DNA of 64,000 nucleotides from Salegentibacter tibetensis (GCF_020164485.1 NZ_JAIQZA010000013.1:38192-102191), one strand, 5' to 3'. Counted from the stretch's first letter, positions 25,148-33,516 are shown. Made by a program: numbers and translations. The notes: generated from the letters alone by a model not told the origin.

Positions 25148-25927
25148 CTATCTTCCCCCGGCGGCTTGCAGGTCTCTGATGCAATGTGAGCCTAAGGCAG
25201 GTACGCGGCCACCTTCAATTTCATCAATAATTCCGCTTCCAAATTCAATTGAAGCACGCATCAGGCAATCCTCAATATTGCAATGCCCTGCGTTATCTTC
25301 ATCTTTATGGTCAGATTGTGGTTCAATGCCAATATCTACCAGGCCAAATAAATGCCCAAATTCGTGGTTTAAAACTGCGGCTTCAATATCGCTTTCACTT
25401 GGTGCATTGGGTCTTGCAGCAAAATCCTGTATAGTTTTTGCGTAAATAACCATAGATGTATTTCTAAATGCTGAACCTAAGGTGAACTTATTATCTTCAT
25501 CTTTTTCACTGCTTCCATCAGCTATATAAATATAAACTGCAATTTCATCTCCCGCGTTATAAATGGTTCGGGTTTCTTTTTCTATTTCCACAATATCTTC
25601 TATAGAAAATTCGGTTTTACCCGAAGGTGAAACCGCTCTTAGGCTAATATTAATACCATCGGGTTTAAAAGTGCGTTCTTCCAGAAAATTTTTAAAATTG
25701 GCCAGGGCTGCTTCGTTGGGTGCATAACCATTAACATAAACTATTTCGATATTCATTGATGTGAAGCTCACATCGCTTAAAAGATCCTCTGCTGAGTCGC
25801 CAAGTCCCTGTAAATTGGCTGTTTTGTCTATACCGGGCTCTACATTATCTTCTTCATTTTCTGAGGAACACGAAACACTAAATACCGAAATAAGGAATAT
25901 GAGGAGTGCGTATTTATATTTGACCAT
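25148..25927 (-). CDS. Metzincin-like zinc metalloprotease lipoprotein
   Basis: The 259-residue protein starts with a lipoprotein signal (hydrophobic stretch then SVFSVSC, Cys20 as the lipidation site), followed by an acidic linker that would favour surface export in Bacteroidota. The zinc site is HEFGHLFGLVD (His188, Glu189, His192, Gly195, Asp198), a metzincin-type HExxHxxGxxD pattern in which Asp may replace the third His, and a Met-turn-like DCLMRAS follows about 20 residues later. A Cys pair (GHCNIEDC) lies between. The family is known in Flavobacteriaceae as membrane metalloproteases of unclear substrate. It is probably anchored in the outer membrane. Confidence 0.75.
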   Translation of the reverse strand: MVKYKYALLIFLISVFSVSCSSENEEDNVEPGIDKTANLQGLGDSAEDLLSDVSFTSMNIEIVYVNGYAPNEAALANFKNFLEERTFKPDGINISLRAVSPSGKTEFSIEDIVEIEKETRTIYNAGDEIAVYIYIADGSSEKDEDNKFTLGSAFRNTSMVIYAKTIQDFAARPNAPSESDIEAAVLNHEFGHLFGLVDIGIEPQSDHKDEDNAGHCNIEDCLMRASIEFGSGIIDEIEGGRVPALGSHCIRDLQAAGGR

Positions 25928-25959
25928 AAAAAGCGATTTTTTGTAAAAATATAAATTTA

Positions 25960-26691
25960 TTATTTCAAAGCTTGTAATTCAGCTAAATAATCGAAATGCT
26001 CCCCTTCTTTTATGCGTTTGCAGCTAAAATTATTGGTTTCAGCGGCAAATTTTAAGGTTTGAAAATCTATGTAGAGCCAGTCAAAAAAGTCAGAACTTTC
26101 GCCTTTATAACTCACCTTAAATTCCAGTTCTCCGTAATAAGCAGCTTCAGAATCTATCCAGATTCCGCCATCTTCATCACGATCAAATAAATAGCTTAAA
26201 TCTGAAGAATCTAATAACAGTTTTCCGCCGGGATTTAGCAGTTCTTTAATTTTTTTAAAAAATTTATCGAGGTTATGGAGCTTTCCAATTATTCCGGTGC
26301 CATTCATCAGCATTAATATAGTATCTAATTTTTCTTCTTCTAATTCGAAAAAATTAATGTTTCGGGCGTCTTCAATTCCGCGTAGACGGGAAACCTCTAC
26401 AGCTCCTTCTGAAGTATCAATAGAAGTAACTTCAAGTTTCTTCTTTTCCTGAAGATAAAGTGAATGGCTTCCAGCGCCACAGCCTACATCTAAAACCCGG
26501 CCTGTAGCAAGTTGCAAAGCTTTCTGCTCTAAAGGCGGCATTTCAGCATAACTTCTGAATAAATAGGAAACAGGGATTACATCGTCATCAAAATCGGGGG
26601 AATGTACCTGAATATCGGTAATATCTTTTTCGTGATAGTAAGTTGAAATCGCTTTTCCAAAAATGTCTTTTACTGAAGTTTGCTGATTCAT
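25960..26691 (-). CDS. Class I SAM-dependent methyltransferase
   Basis: The product is 243 residues. Motif I is VLDVGCGAGSHSLYL near residue 67, strand 2 ends in EVTSIDTSEGAVE near 91, and the catalytic-region strand is ILMLMNGTGIIGKL near 126, followed by LLNPGGKLLLDSSD. The fold is a Methyltransf_25/11-type Rossmann domain. The substrate is unknown. It is divergent from a Cys-cluster protein gene whose start is only 35 bases away, so the two promoters overlap. No other pathway genes are near. Confidence 0.8.
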   Translation of the reverse strand: MNQQTSVKDIFGKAISTYYHEKDITDIQVHSPDFDDDVIPVSYLFRSYAEMPPLEQKALQLATGRVLDVGCGAGSHSLYLQEKKKLEVTSIDTSEGAVEVSRLRGIEDARNINFFELEEEKLDTILMLMNGTGIIGKLHNLDKFFKKIKELLNPGGKLLLDSSDLSYLFDRDEDGGIWIDSEAAYYGELEFKVSYKGESSDFFDWLYIDFQTLKFAAETNNFSCKRIKEGEHFDYLAELQALK

Positions 26692-26714
26692 TTATGCGGT
26701 GTAGGTTCGTTTTA

Positions 26715-26722
26715 TATCTTTG
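26715..26722 (+). promoter_or_regulatory. Bacteroidota -7 promoter element for the YkgJ-family gene
   Basis: TATCTTTG fits the Bacteroidota consensus TAnnTTTG. Only four bases separate it from the ATG at 26727, so transcription would start at or next to the start codon, giving a leaderless mRNA. No TTG at the usual -33 spacing is evident. Confidence 0.6.
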
Positions 26723-26726
26723 CCCA

Positions 26727-27221
26727 ATGGAAGAAATCCTGAAAAATCTACCTGAAAAGGCCAAAGATAAGCATAAGGAAAATAAAAAGTATTTTGCGAG
26801 GCTTAGAAAAAAGCCGCCTAAAGATCTGGACCGTGAGATGCAGGAAATGCACGAAGACGAGTTCTCCAGGACTAATTGCCTGGATTGCGCAAATTGCTGT
26901 AAAACTACCGGACCGCTTTTTACCAATAAAGATATAGAGCGTATCAGCAAGCATTTAAAACAAAAACCACAACAGTTTATTGAACAGTATTTGCGAATAG
27001 ATGAGGATAATGATTATGTGCTGCAGCAAGTGCCCTGCACTTTTTTAGCAGCAGATAATTACTGTTTAATTTACGATGTGCGCCCAAAAGCCTGCCGCGA
27101 ATTTCCGCACACCGACCGAAAGGATTTTCATAAAATTTCTAATCTCACCATTAAAAACACCGCGATCTGCCCGGCTGCATATAATATCGTAGAGGAGATG
27201 AAACGCAGGGTCAAAATCTAG
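26727..27221 (+). CDS. YkgJ-family cysteine cluster protein
   Basis: I chose the ATG at 26727 (164 residues, MEEILKNLPEK), not the in-frame ATG at 26643, because the latter overlaps the divergent methyltransferase gene and crosses the promoter word. The cysteine clusters are NCLDCANCCKTTGP near residue 50, CTFLAADNYCLIY and RPKACREFPHT near 100-130, and a last ICPAAY. Such YkgJ/Fe-S oxidoreductase-like proteins are thought to bind a metal or Fe-S cluster; the reaction is unknown. The stop codon overlaps the stop of the convergent gene in the palindrome CTAG. Confidence 0.88.
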   Translation: MEEILKNLPEKAKDKHKENKKYFARLRKKPPKDLDREMQEMHEDEFSRTNCLDCANCCKTTGPLFTNKDIERISKHLKQKPQQFIEQYLRIDEDNDYVLQQVPCTFLAADNYCLIYDVRPKACREFPHTDRKDFHKISNLTIKNTAICPAAYNIVEEMKRRVKI

Positions 27222-27463
27222 GGCCGTTGCCTGTAATGTCTCAACTTTCTCTTTATAAGATTTACTTTCTTATATTCCTTTATGATTAAGAAATATAATA
27301 TAGGTCCGAAGAAAGGTAGAAAGACTATGATAAGGACCCAGATTAACCGATGACGACCTTTTAAATTTTCCCTTAGTAAACTGGCAAAAGCCAGTACCGG
27401 AAGCACAATTAATGCCACCATAAAAGCCGAAAGCCAAAAGCTGGATGTTTCTAACTGGATCAT
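27218..27463 (-). CDS. PLDc N-terminal domain membrane protein
   Basis: The 81-residue protein has two membrane helices (residues ~9-31 and ~40-62). The second, RLIWVLIIVFLPFFGPILYFLII, has the W...P..GP.LY pattern of the phospholipase D-nuclease N-terminal (PLDc_N) family, without any catalytic domain. A basic tail follows (KKVNLIKRKLRHYRQ). Stand-alone PLDc_N proteins are common in Bacteroidota and have no known function. It lies 15 bases downstream of the muramidase gene on the same strand and may be co-transcribed. Confidence 0.8.
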   Translation of the reverse strand: MIQLETSSFWLSAFMVALIVLPVLAFASLLRENLKGRHRLIWVLIIVFLPFFGPILYFLIIKEYKKVNLIKRKLRHYRQRP

Positions 27464-27478
27464 AGGGAAAATTTTCCC

Positions 27479-28711
27479 TTAATATAATAAATATTTTTCT
27501 CGTTTTTCTGAAAATTTTGCTAATCCCGGCTTCCAGTTTTCCCTTATTTTTTCCGCAGATAGACCTTCCTCTATTTGGGATTGTAATTCTTTAGTACCTG
27601 CCAGTTTTGTGAAAAAAGCATTGAAGAATTTATCTTTATCTTCTGTATTTTGATAGGCTTCAATTAACCATTTTAAATTAATTTTATTTAGCCTGTCTAT
27701 TTCGCTAAGGTCTCGTCCATAACATTCTTTTCCTAAATGTTTTGGACTTTTTGCTCCGGGTTTAGATTCCGGGGTATAAATGAAATTGAAATAATCTTTA
27801 TTTAAAAACGGTGAGCCAAAAACCTGGAATTGTTTATTGGTTCCACGACCGGCATTTACATTGGTTCCTTCAAAAAAACACAAGCTGGGATACAAATTTA
27901 TAGATTGAACGTTTGGCAAATTTGGCGAAGGCTTTACCGGAAGATCGTAAGCTTTAGAATGATCGTAATTTTCCATTTCAATTACTTTTAAATCACATTG
28001 AATTCCTTCCTTTAACCATTTTTCGCCATTGATCATTTTTGCGTATTCCCCCATCGTTAATCCGTGGACCGTGGGAATGGGATGCATTCCTACAAAACTT
28101 TTAAATTCGGTTTCTAGAATGGGGCCGTCTATATAATGCCCGTTTGGGTTGGGGCGATCAAAAACAATAAGTTGCACATTGTTTTCGGCACAGGCTTCCA
28201 TTACATAATGTAGAGAAGAAATATAAGTGTAAAACCGTGTTCCAACATCCTGTAAGTCAAAAATCAATACATCAAGATCTTTTAGTTGTGCTGCTTTCGG
28301 TTTTTTATTGTCGCCATATAGGGAAATTACCGGCAACCCGGTTTGCGCATCTTTGCCATCTTCTACAGCTTCACCGGCATCAGCAGTACCGCGAAATCCA
28401 TGTTCGGGAGCAAAGCCTTTTACCAGGTTTACATCTAAGGCAAGTAACGAATCTACTACGTGGGTAAATCCGCCATCTTTATTTTTCATGATTGAAGTCT
28501 GGTTTCCTACAATGCCTACTTTTTTGCCTTCTAGCATTGGGAGATAAGCTTCAGTGCGATTGACTGCCAGAATAATCTCTTTAACCGCCGTTTCCTTTTG
28601 ATTATTTACTGCAATTTCTTCTGAAGATTGCTCTTTCTTATTTTGGTTTCCGCAGGAAAGAATACCTATAAAAGCGAATAAAAATGTACTTTTGAATAAC
28701 CTTTTAAGCAT
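27479..28711 (-). CDS. DUF1343 lipoprotein, NamZ-like exo-beta-N-acetylmuramidase (GH171)
   Basis: From the ATG at 28711 the product is 410 residues; a longer in-frame start at 28912 would run deep into the divergent permease gene and is rejected. A lipoprotein signal ends at IGILSC (Cys20). The DUF1343 domain follows: KKVGIVGNQTS near 63, FAPEHGFRGTADAGE near 98, FDLQDVGTRFYTY near 152, VFDRPNPNG near 180 and FEGTNVNAGRGT near 280. Members studied in Tannerella and Bacillus (NamZ) cleave terminal MurNAc from peptidoglycan fragments. It is likely a periplasm-facing lipoprotein for cell-wall recycling. Confidence 0.88.
   Translation of the reverse strand: MLKRLFKSTFLFAFIGILSCGNQNKKEQSSEEIAVNNQKETAVKEIILAVNRTEAYLPMLEGKKVGIVGNQTSIMKNKDGGFTHVVDSLLALDVNLVKGFAPEHGFRGTADAGEAVEDGKDAQTGLPVISLYGDNKKPKAAQLKDLDVLIFDLQDVGTRFYTYISSLHYVMEACAENNVQLIVFDRPNPNGHYIDGPILETEFKSFVGMHPIPTVHGLTMGEYAKMINGEKWLKEGIQCDLKVIEMENYDHSKAYDLPVKPSPNLPNVQSINLYPSLCFFEGTNVNAGRGTNKQFQVFGSPFLNKDYFNFIYTPESKPGAKSPKHLGKECYGRDLSEIDRLNKINLKWLIEAYQNTEDKDKFFNAFFTKLAGTKELQSQIEEGLSAEKIRENWKPGLAKFSEKREKYLLY
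28687..28694 (+). promoter_or_regulatory. Possible -7 promoter element for the LolC/E-type permease gene
   Basis: TACTTTTG matches TAnnTTTG, 26 bases before the TTG start at 28721. It lies inside the first codons of the divergent NamZ-like gene. No clear -33 TTG is present, so this is tentative. Confidence 0.4.
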
Positions 28712-28720
28712 CGTGTTAAT

Positions 28721-29953
28721 TTGAATTTCGAATTTTTTGTTGTTAAACGCCTCATTGGCGGTAAGAGCCATAAAAGTAGCATTTCTGCACCTATAATAAA
28801 AATAGCGATTGCAGCAATTGCGATTGGGGTGATCATGATGCTGGTTTCTTTTGCCACTGGCCTTGGTTTGCAGGAAAAGATTAGAGATAAAATCGCGGCC
28901 TTTAACGGGCATATCAATATTTCCAACTACGATAATAACAGCTCCCAGGTCACGCTAACCCCTGTTGATAAAAACCAGGATTTTTACCCCGAATTTAATT
29001 CGGTTGATGGTATTTTCCACGTGCAGGCGGTAGCTACAAAATTTGGGATAATTAGAACCGAAACCGATTTTGAAGGAATTGTGGTGAAAGGTGTGGGAAC
29101 CGATTACAACTGGAGTTATTTTGAAGAATTTTTAGTTGAAGGTAAACTTCCTGATTTTGATGATAAACTGAATGATGAGGTTTTAATTTCAGCATATTTG
29201 GCGAACAGGTTGCAATTGAATGTTGGTGATAAAGTGCCTACCTATTTTCTACGGGAAGGGAGCGAAAGGCCTTTAACCCGTGGTTTTGTGATCACCGGCA
29301 TATATGATTCCGGATTTATGGAGTTTGATAAACTTTATTTGTTAGCCGATATTAGACATATTCAACGACTTAATCGCTGGGAAGATAACCAGGTGGGGAA
29401 TTTTGAGGTTTTTCTGAATGATTTTAAGAAAATCGATAAAAAAGGCCAGGAAGTTTATGAGAACACCGGTTCGTTTTTAGATACTCAAACCATTAATCAG
29501 AAGTACTATTCAATTTTTGAGTGGCTTGCGCTTTTCGATTTTAATATCGCACTCATAATTGGGATTATGATCCTGGTAGCCGGTATAAATATGATTACCG
29601 CATTGCTGGTTTTAATTTTGGAACGTACGCAAATGATAGGTATTTTAAAGGCCCTGGGCGGAAACGACTGGAGTATTAGAAAGATTTTTCTTTACAATGC
29701 AGGTTACCTTATTATTAAAGGACTTTTCTGGGGGAATTTAATCGGATTGGGAATTTTATTGCTTCAGAAGTATTTTAAACTCATTCCATTAAATCCTGAA
29801 ACCTATTATGTGACCGAGGTGCCGGTTTATTTAAGCTGGGATTATATCCTGGCGGTCAACCTGGGAACATTGATTTTATGTATGCTGATGCTGATAATTC
29901 CGTCAGTAATAATTTCAAAGATTTCGCCTTCTAGAGCAATTAAGTTTGAATAA
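28721..29953 (+). CDS. FtsX-like ABC transporter permease, LolC/LolE type
   Basis: The product is 410 residues, starting at TTG (28721) with NFEFFVVKRLIGGKSHKSSIS, the usual beginning of Bacteroidota LolC/E-like proteins, so the rare start is believable. Four membrane helices are seen: one near residues 26-48, a long periplasmic MacB_PCD-like domain, then helices near 275-300, 330-350 and 375-400 in the FtsX domain (LILERTQMIGILKALGG, PSRAIKFE at the end). With an ATPase such as LolD (not in the window) it would release lipoproteins from the inner membrane. Only 9 bases separate its start from that of the divergent NamZ-like lipoprotein. Confidence 0.88.
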   Translation: MNFEFFVVKRLIGGKSHKSSISAPIIKIAIAAIAIGVIMMLVSFATGLGLQEKIRDKIAAFNGHINISNYDNNSSQVTLTPVDKNQDFYPEFNSVDGIFHVQAVATKFGIIRTETDFEGIVVKGVGTDYNWSYFEEFLVEGKLPDFDDKLNDEVLISAYLANRLQLNVGDKVPTYFLREGSERPLTRGFVITGIYDSGFMEFDKLYLLADIRHIQRLNRWEDNQVGNFEVFLNDFKKIDKKGQEVYENTGSFLDTQTINQKYYSIFEWLALFDFNIALIIGIMILVAGINMITALLVLILERTQMIGILKALGGNDWSIRKIFLYNAGYLIIKGLFWGNLIGLGILLLQKYFKLIPLNPETYYVTEVPVYLSWDYILAVNLGTLILCMLMLIIPSVIISKISPSRAIKFE

Positions 29954-29986
29954 AATATACCTTATCAGGAGTTTTTGGTATTTATG

Positions 29987-30014
29987 TTGAAATAGATTCA
30001 AATTTCTACCTTTG
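29987..30014 (+). promoter_or_regulatory. Promoter of the CBS/cysteine synthase gene
   Basis: TACCTTTG (30007-30014) matches TAnnTTTG and a TTG (29987-29989) lies 17 bases upstream as a -33 element. The start codon is 20 bases downstream at 30034. Confidence 0.7.
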
Positions 30015-30033
30015 CAACTTCAAAAATAAGACA

Positions 30034-31014
30034 ATGGATTACGTAGAAAATATATTGGGCACTATTGGGAACACCCCAATGGTAAAAATGAATAAAATTA
30101 CCAGCGAAATTGATGCCCTGGTACTGGCTAAATACGAAACTTTTAATCCGGGAAATTCGGTAAAAGATCGTATGGCGGTCAAAATGGTGGAAGAAGCTGA
30201 AGCCAGTGGGAAGTTAAAACCCGGCGGAACTATTATTGAAGGAACATCCGGAAATACCGGGATGGGTCTCGCGCTTGTTGCAATTGTAAAAGGTTACAAA
30301 ATGGTTTGCGTGCTTTCAGATAAACAGAGCAAGGAAAAAATAGATATTTTAAAGGCGGTGGGTTGCGAAGTAGTGGTTTGTCCAACCGATGTTGCTCCCG
30401 ATGATCCCCGATCTTACTATTCAACTTCTAAAAGAATGGCTGATGAAACTCCAAATTCCTGGTATGTGAATCAGTATGACAATTTAGCGAATACCAAAGC
30501 TCATTATGAAAGTACCGGCCCTGAAATTTGGGAACAAACCGACGGAAAAGTAACCCACTTTGTAGTAGGTGTAGGCACGGGTGGAACCATTTCTGGAGTT
30601 GGGAAATATTTAAAAGAGAAAAACCCCAATATTAAAGTTTGGGGAATTGATACTTATGGCTCTGTTTTTAAAAAATACCACGAAACAGGCGAATTTGACG
30701 AAAAAGAGATCTATCCATATATTACCGAAGGAATTGGAGAAGATATCCTGCCTAAAAATGTAGATTTTAGTGTGATAGACGGATTCACCAAAGTAACCGA
30801 TAAAGACGCGGCGGTTTACACCAGGAAACTCGCAGAAGAAGAAGGCTTTTTCCTAGGAAATTCGGCTGGAGCTGCGGCAAAAGGTTTACTTCAGCTAAAA
30901 GAACATTTCACCAAAGATGATGTGGTAGTGGTTTTATTTCACGATCACGGGAGTCGTTATGTGGGGAAGATTTTCAATGATGAGTGGATGAAAAAACAAG
31001 GCTTTTTGGATTAA
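30034..31014 (+). CDS. PLP-dependent cysteine synthase / cystathionine beta-synthase family enzyme
   Basis: The 326-residue protein has the fold type II PLP site: NPGNSVKDR with the Schiff-base lysine near residue 44, the SGNTG substrate loop near 72, GTGGTISG phosphate cradle near 180 and GNSAGAAAKG near 285. NQYDNLANTKAHYESTG and the end HDHGSRYVGKIFNDEWM resemble cystathionine beta-synthase more than CysK, but there is no heme or CBS regulatory domain. It therefore forms cysteine from O-acetylserine and sulfide, or cystathionine from serine and homocysteine; sequence alone does not decide. It has its own promoter and is followed by a repeat element. Confidence 0.88.
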   Translation: MDYVENILGTIGNTPMVKMNKITSEIDALVLAKYETFNPGNSVKDRMAVKMVEEAEASGKLKPGGTIIEGTSGNTGMGLALVAIVKGYKMVCVLSDKQSKEKIDILKAVGCEVVVCPTDVAPDDPRSYYSTSKRMADETPNSWYVNQYDNLANTKAHYESTGPEIWEQTDGKVTHFVVGVGTGGTISGVGKYLKEKNPNIKVWGIDTYGSVFKKYHETGEFDEKEIYPYITEGIGEDILPKNVDFSVIDGFTKVTDKDAAVYTRKLAEEEGFFLGNSAGAAAKGLLQLKEHFTKDDVVVVLFHDHGSRYVGKIFNDEWMKKQGFLD

Positions 31015-31036
31015 GAATAAGCTTGATAAATTTACT

Positions 31037-31491
31037 GAGGCTGTCTAAAAATTTTTTATCTCGTCATCCTGAATTTATTTCAGGATCTAACATGTTAGAA
31101 GCTGAAACTAGTTACCATTGACGTATTTTTAATACCCTGTTATTAGGTTTGTTTTTATATTTTTATAATTCAAAAAGAAACTTACCTGATTTAGAAGTTT
31201 CCTTTTTTATTTTTTGCGTGTATTCCTCTCACTGCGTTCGTCGGATACAGGTAAAACGAAACAAAAAAAGGCGTCCTATGTGGAGGTGTTTTTTTGGCAA
31301 CAGGGCCAAAAAATTGCAAATCAGCAGCTAAATTTTTTCCAGGGCTTCAAAAATTATTAACGCTGCTGATTTTCTACACTCACACACGGAGTTTAAAACT
31401 CGCTTTGCTCGAAAACGTCATTTTCCTACGCTAGGTAATTTTTTTATCACGGGTCTCAGCTTGACGGCGTTAGAATTTTTTAGACAGTCTC
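31037..31491 (+). repeat. ~455 bp repeat element, copy 3, with terminal inverted repeats
   Basis: The body (31062-31466, CGTCATCCTGA to AGCTTGACG) matches copies 1 and 2. Here it is enclosed by terminal inverted repeats: GAGGCTGTCTAAAAATTTTTT at the left (31037-31057) and AATTTTTTAGACAGTCTC at the right (31474-31491). Internal arms are GCAAATCAGCAGC (31316-31328) and GCTGCTGATTTTC (31362-31374). About 31208-31250 differs from the other copies (CCTCTCACTGCGTTCGTCGG). It fills the gap between two convergent genes and encodes no transposase, so it resembles a MITE or large REP element. Confidence 0.8.
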
Positions 31492-31506
31492 TTTTTATAA
31501 ACAATC

Positions 31507-31854
31507 TCAAGGAAGCCTTTGCAGAAAATAAAAGAGAAAACTTCCAATTAAATAAAGTAATACATCAATAATATCGGCGGTATATCTCCAATGTAAAGGA
31601 GGGAGTATAATTTCAAAATAAATAGCATACATTACAAATACGGAAAGTACTGTAATAAGATTTAAGCGTAAAGCTTTGTCTTTTTTGAGATGCTGAACTA
31701 TAAAAAGACAAATGCTCAAAACGATTGGCATACAAAGAAAATTTGCCAGGTAGAATCTAATAAAATCGGGTAGTGGTTGATCTAAATAATAAAGTAGTTG
31801 AAGAGCGACGAAAAGGAGGCAAAAAACAATAAATACTGTTTTAAGACTCTTCAT
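31507..31854 (-). CDS. Small polytopic membrane protein, unknown function
   Basis: From the ATG at 31854 the product is 115 residues with about four membrane helices (residues ~5-23, 34-54, 64-84, 92-110). An upstream in-frame ATG at 31914 is unlikely because its extra residues overlap the preceding gene in another frame. Proteins like this (YLDQPLPDFIRFYLANFLCMP, LHWRYTADIIDV) are frequent in Flavobacteriaceae; I know of no tested function. Its start overlaps the stop of the upstream small gene by 4 bases, so they form a two-gene unit. Confidence 0.65.
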   Translation of the reverse strand: MKSLKTVFIVFCLLFVALQLLYYLDQPLPDFIRFYLANFLCMPIVLSICLFIVQHLKKDKALRLNLITVLSVFVMYAIYFEIILPPLHWRYTADIIDVLLYLIGSFLFYFLQRLP

Positions 31855-32036
31855 AATACTAACAAGGAGACCAGAAAGGCAATTACACCGCCAATTACCA
31901 TAACTGCAATCCAAATTGAATAACCTACATTAGAAAAGAATCGCCCCGCGGCAGTTTTGGATTCTTCCTTATCTCCGGGGGGGGTGGAAGTGCTGGTTTT
32001 TTTATTTCTAATTTTATTGTTCTGGTTAGATTCCAT
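31851..32036 (-). CDS. Small single-pass membrane protein, unknown
   Basis: The 61-residue protein has a polar, Lys/Thr-rich N-terminal half (residues 1-30) and one membrane helix at about 38-60 (YSIWIAVMVIGGVIAFLVSLLVL, ending at the C-terminus). I recognise no domain. The stop overlaps the next start in an ATGA arrangement, which supports both as real genes. They may work together in the membrane, as inference only. Confidence 0.5.
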   Translation of the reverse strand: MESNQNNKIRNKKTSTSTPPGDKEESKTAAGRFFSNVGYSIWIAVMVIGGVIAFLVSLLVL

Positions 32037-32142
32037 ATTCGATTTCCTAATTCAATTAAAAAAGATAAACAAAAAATTCAAAAAGAAATTTCTGTTTCAA
32101 GTTTTAACCTGAATTTAGTATAGCCTTAAAATAAATATGAAT

Positions 32143-32700
32143 CTACTCATCTTCCCAACCCCAGGGAGCATCGGGAGTCTCTACCGGATTTGAGAGATCA
32201 AACTCTACCGTAAAATTATTTTTAGAACCTATTCTTTTTAGATTGTAACTAAATATTTCTTCATCCAAAGTGATCCACCACACGTTGGTTGCTGCTGCAG
32301 GAATAAGTTCAGCCGTTTCCTCATCTGCAGGAAAAACCTGGATGCTTGCCAGGCCGGTATTAGAAGATGTTCCTCCATATTGAGTGATTTTATCTTCATT
32401 TCCATCGGGTTGGCGATGATCGTGCTTAAGCTGAATTTTATCTTCTTTGAGCCTTAAGATCCAGGTTCTTGATTTATTTTCTCCCACAAAAAATGGAATT
32501 TTTATCTCGTTCTCATCACAGGATCTTATGTGCATTAATAACTTTTTACCATCAAAATCATCATTTTCCATTCCCTCGGTTATATTGCCTTCATAAGATT
32601 TTCCACAATGTTGCTGGAGTTGACTCCAAAAAGTTTCTGCCGGAGTTTCCTGGGCGAATAAGGCGGAACTTAAAAAGAATAAAATGTAGTGTAATTTCAT
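32143..32700 (-). CDS. Secreted protein of unknown function
   Basis: The 185-residue protein has a signal peptide (LHYILFFLSSALFAQE, cleavage likely before Gln/Glu17-18) and no further membrane segment. The mature part is acidic, with two Cys (QHCGKSYEG and IRSCDENE) and motifs QLKHDHRQPDG and TNVWWITLDEE. It resembles small exported proteins seen widely in Flavobacteriaceae without a named domain. It is divergent from an SGNH lipoprotein gene, with about 68 bases between starts. No function is proposed. Confidence 0.7.
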   Translation of the reverse strand: MKLHYILFFLSSALFAQETPAETFWSQLQQHCGKSYEGNITEGMENDDFDGKKLLMHIRSCDENEIKIPFFVGENKSRTWILRLKEDKIQLKHDHRQPDGNEDKITQYGGTSSNTGLASIQVFPADEETAELIPAAATNVWWITLDEEIFSYNLKRIGSKNNFTVEFDLSNPVETPDAPWGWEDE

Positions 32701-32768
32701 ATCCTAAATGCTGTAAAAGTTTTAAATTGCTGCAAAATACACTATTTATCCCCTTTAACAGATTTTGA

Positions 32769-33473
32769 ATGAAAAATTTATACTTGCTTTTATTTGCCTT
32801 TTCTTTAATTGGCTGTAGTTCTTCTAATTCTATAACCCGAACTACCGAAACCGATAATCCATCGGGTATGGATTATAGCTATCTCGCGCTTGGAGATTCT
32901 TATACTATAGGTGAAAGCGTAGCTGAAAGTGAACGCTGGCCGGTGCAAATGGTGGCTCGTTTAAATGAAGATGGCTACAAAGTTGCACCCCCTAAGATTA
33001 TTGCGGAAACCGGGTGGACCACGGGAAATCTTCTAAGTGCCATGCGGGCTGAATTAAATTATACCCGCAAATTTGATTTGGTCTCTATTCTTATCGGGGT
33101 TAATAATCAGTATCAGGGAAAAAGTATTAATGATTATGAAAAAGAATTGCGGGAAATCTTTAAACTGGCGCTTAATCATTCAAAACTCAGAGAAAAAGGA
33201 GTTTTTGCATTGAGTATTCCGGATTATGGCGCAACTCCATTTGGAGAAGAAGACGCGGAAACCATTGGAGAGGAAATTGATGAATTTAATGCTGTTTTTA
33301 GACAGGTAGCTACTGAATTTGAAGTAGATTTTTATAATATCACTCCAATTTCAAGGGAAGCAGCCCGGGATGAAGCACTTATTGCTGAAGATGGTTTACA
33401 TCCCAGTGCATTGATGTACCGCTATTGGGTAGATGAGATTATAGATGAAATCCCCCAAATGTTACCGCAATAG
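32769..33473 (+). CDS. SGNH/GDSL hydrolase family lipoprotein
   Basis: The 234-residue protein has a lipoprotein signal ending at LIGC (Cys16). The SGNH blocks are visible: LALGDSYTIGE near residue 40 (catalytic Ser), a Gly region TGWTTGNLL near 77, GVNNQYQG near 114 (block III Asn) and EDGLHPS near 217 (Asp/His pair). Such enzymes are esterases or lipases and some de-acetylate polysaccharides. Being lipid-anchored it probably acts in the periplasm or at the surface. The next gene starts 43 bases later on the same strand. Confidence 0.88.
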   Translation: MKNLYLLLFAFSLIGCSSSNSITRTTETDNPSGMDYSYLALGDSYTIGESVAESERWPVQMVARLNEDGYKVAPPKIIAETGWTTGNLLSAMRAELNYTRKFDLVSILIGVNNQYQGKSINDYEKELREIFKLALNHSKLREKGVFALSIPDYGATPFGEEDAETIGEEIDEFNAVFRQVATEFEVDFYNITPISREAARDEALIAEDGLHPSALMYRYWVDEIIDEIPQMLPQ

Positions 33474-33516
33474 CTGAAATGCTTAAGAATGCATCGCATT
33501 TTTTTAATTTTAAAAG

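Noticed and set aside
25148..25927. A complete known metzincin subfamily
   Set aside because: The zinc motif is clear, but the third ligand and Met-turn spacing do not let me place it in a named subfamily.
26643..26726. Longer N-terminus for the YkgJ-family protein
   Set aside because: It crosses the TAnnTTTG promoter word and the divergent gene start.
28712..28912. Longer N-terminus for the NamZ-like protein
   Set aside because: The extra part is antisense to the permease gene and would bury the lipoprotein signal that starts at 28711.
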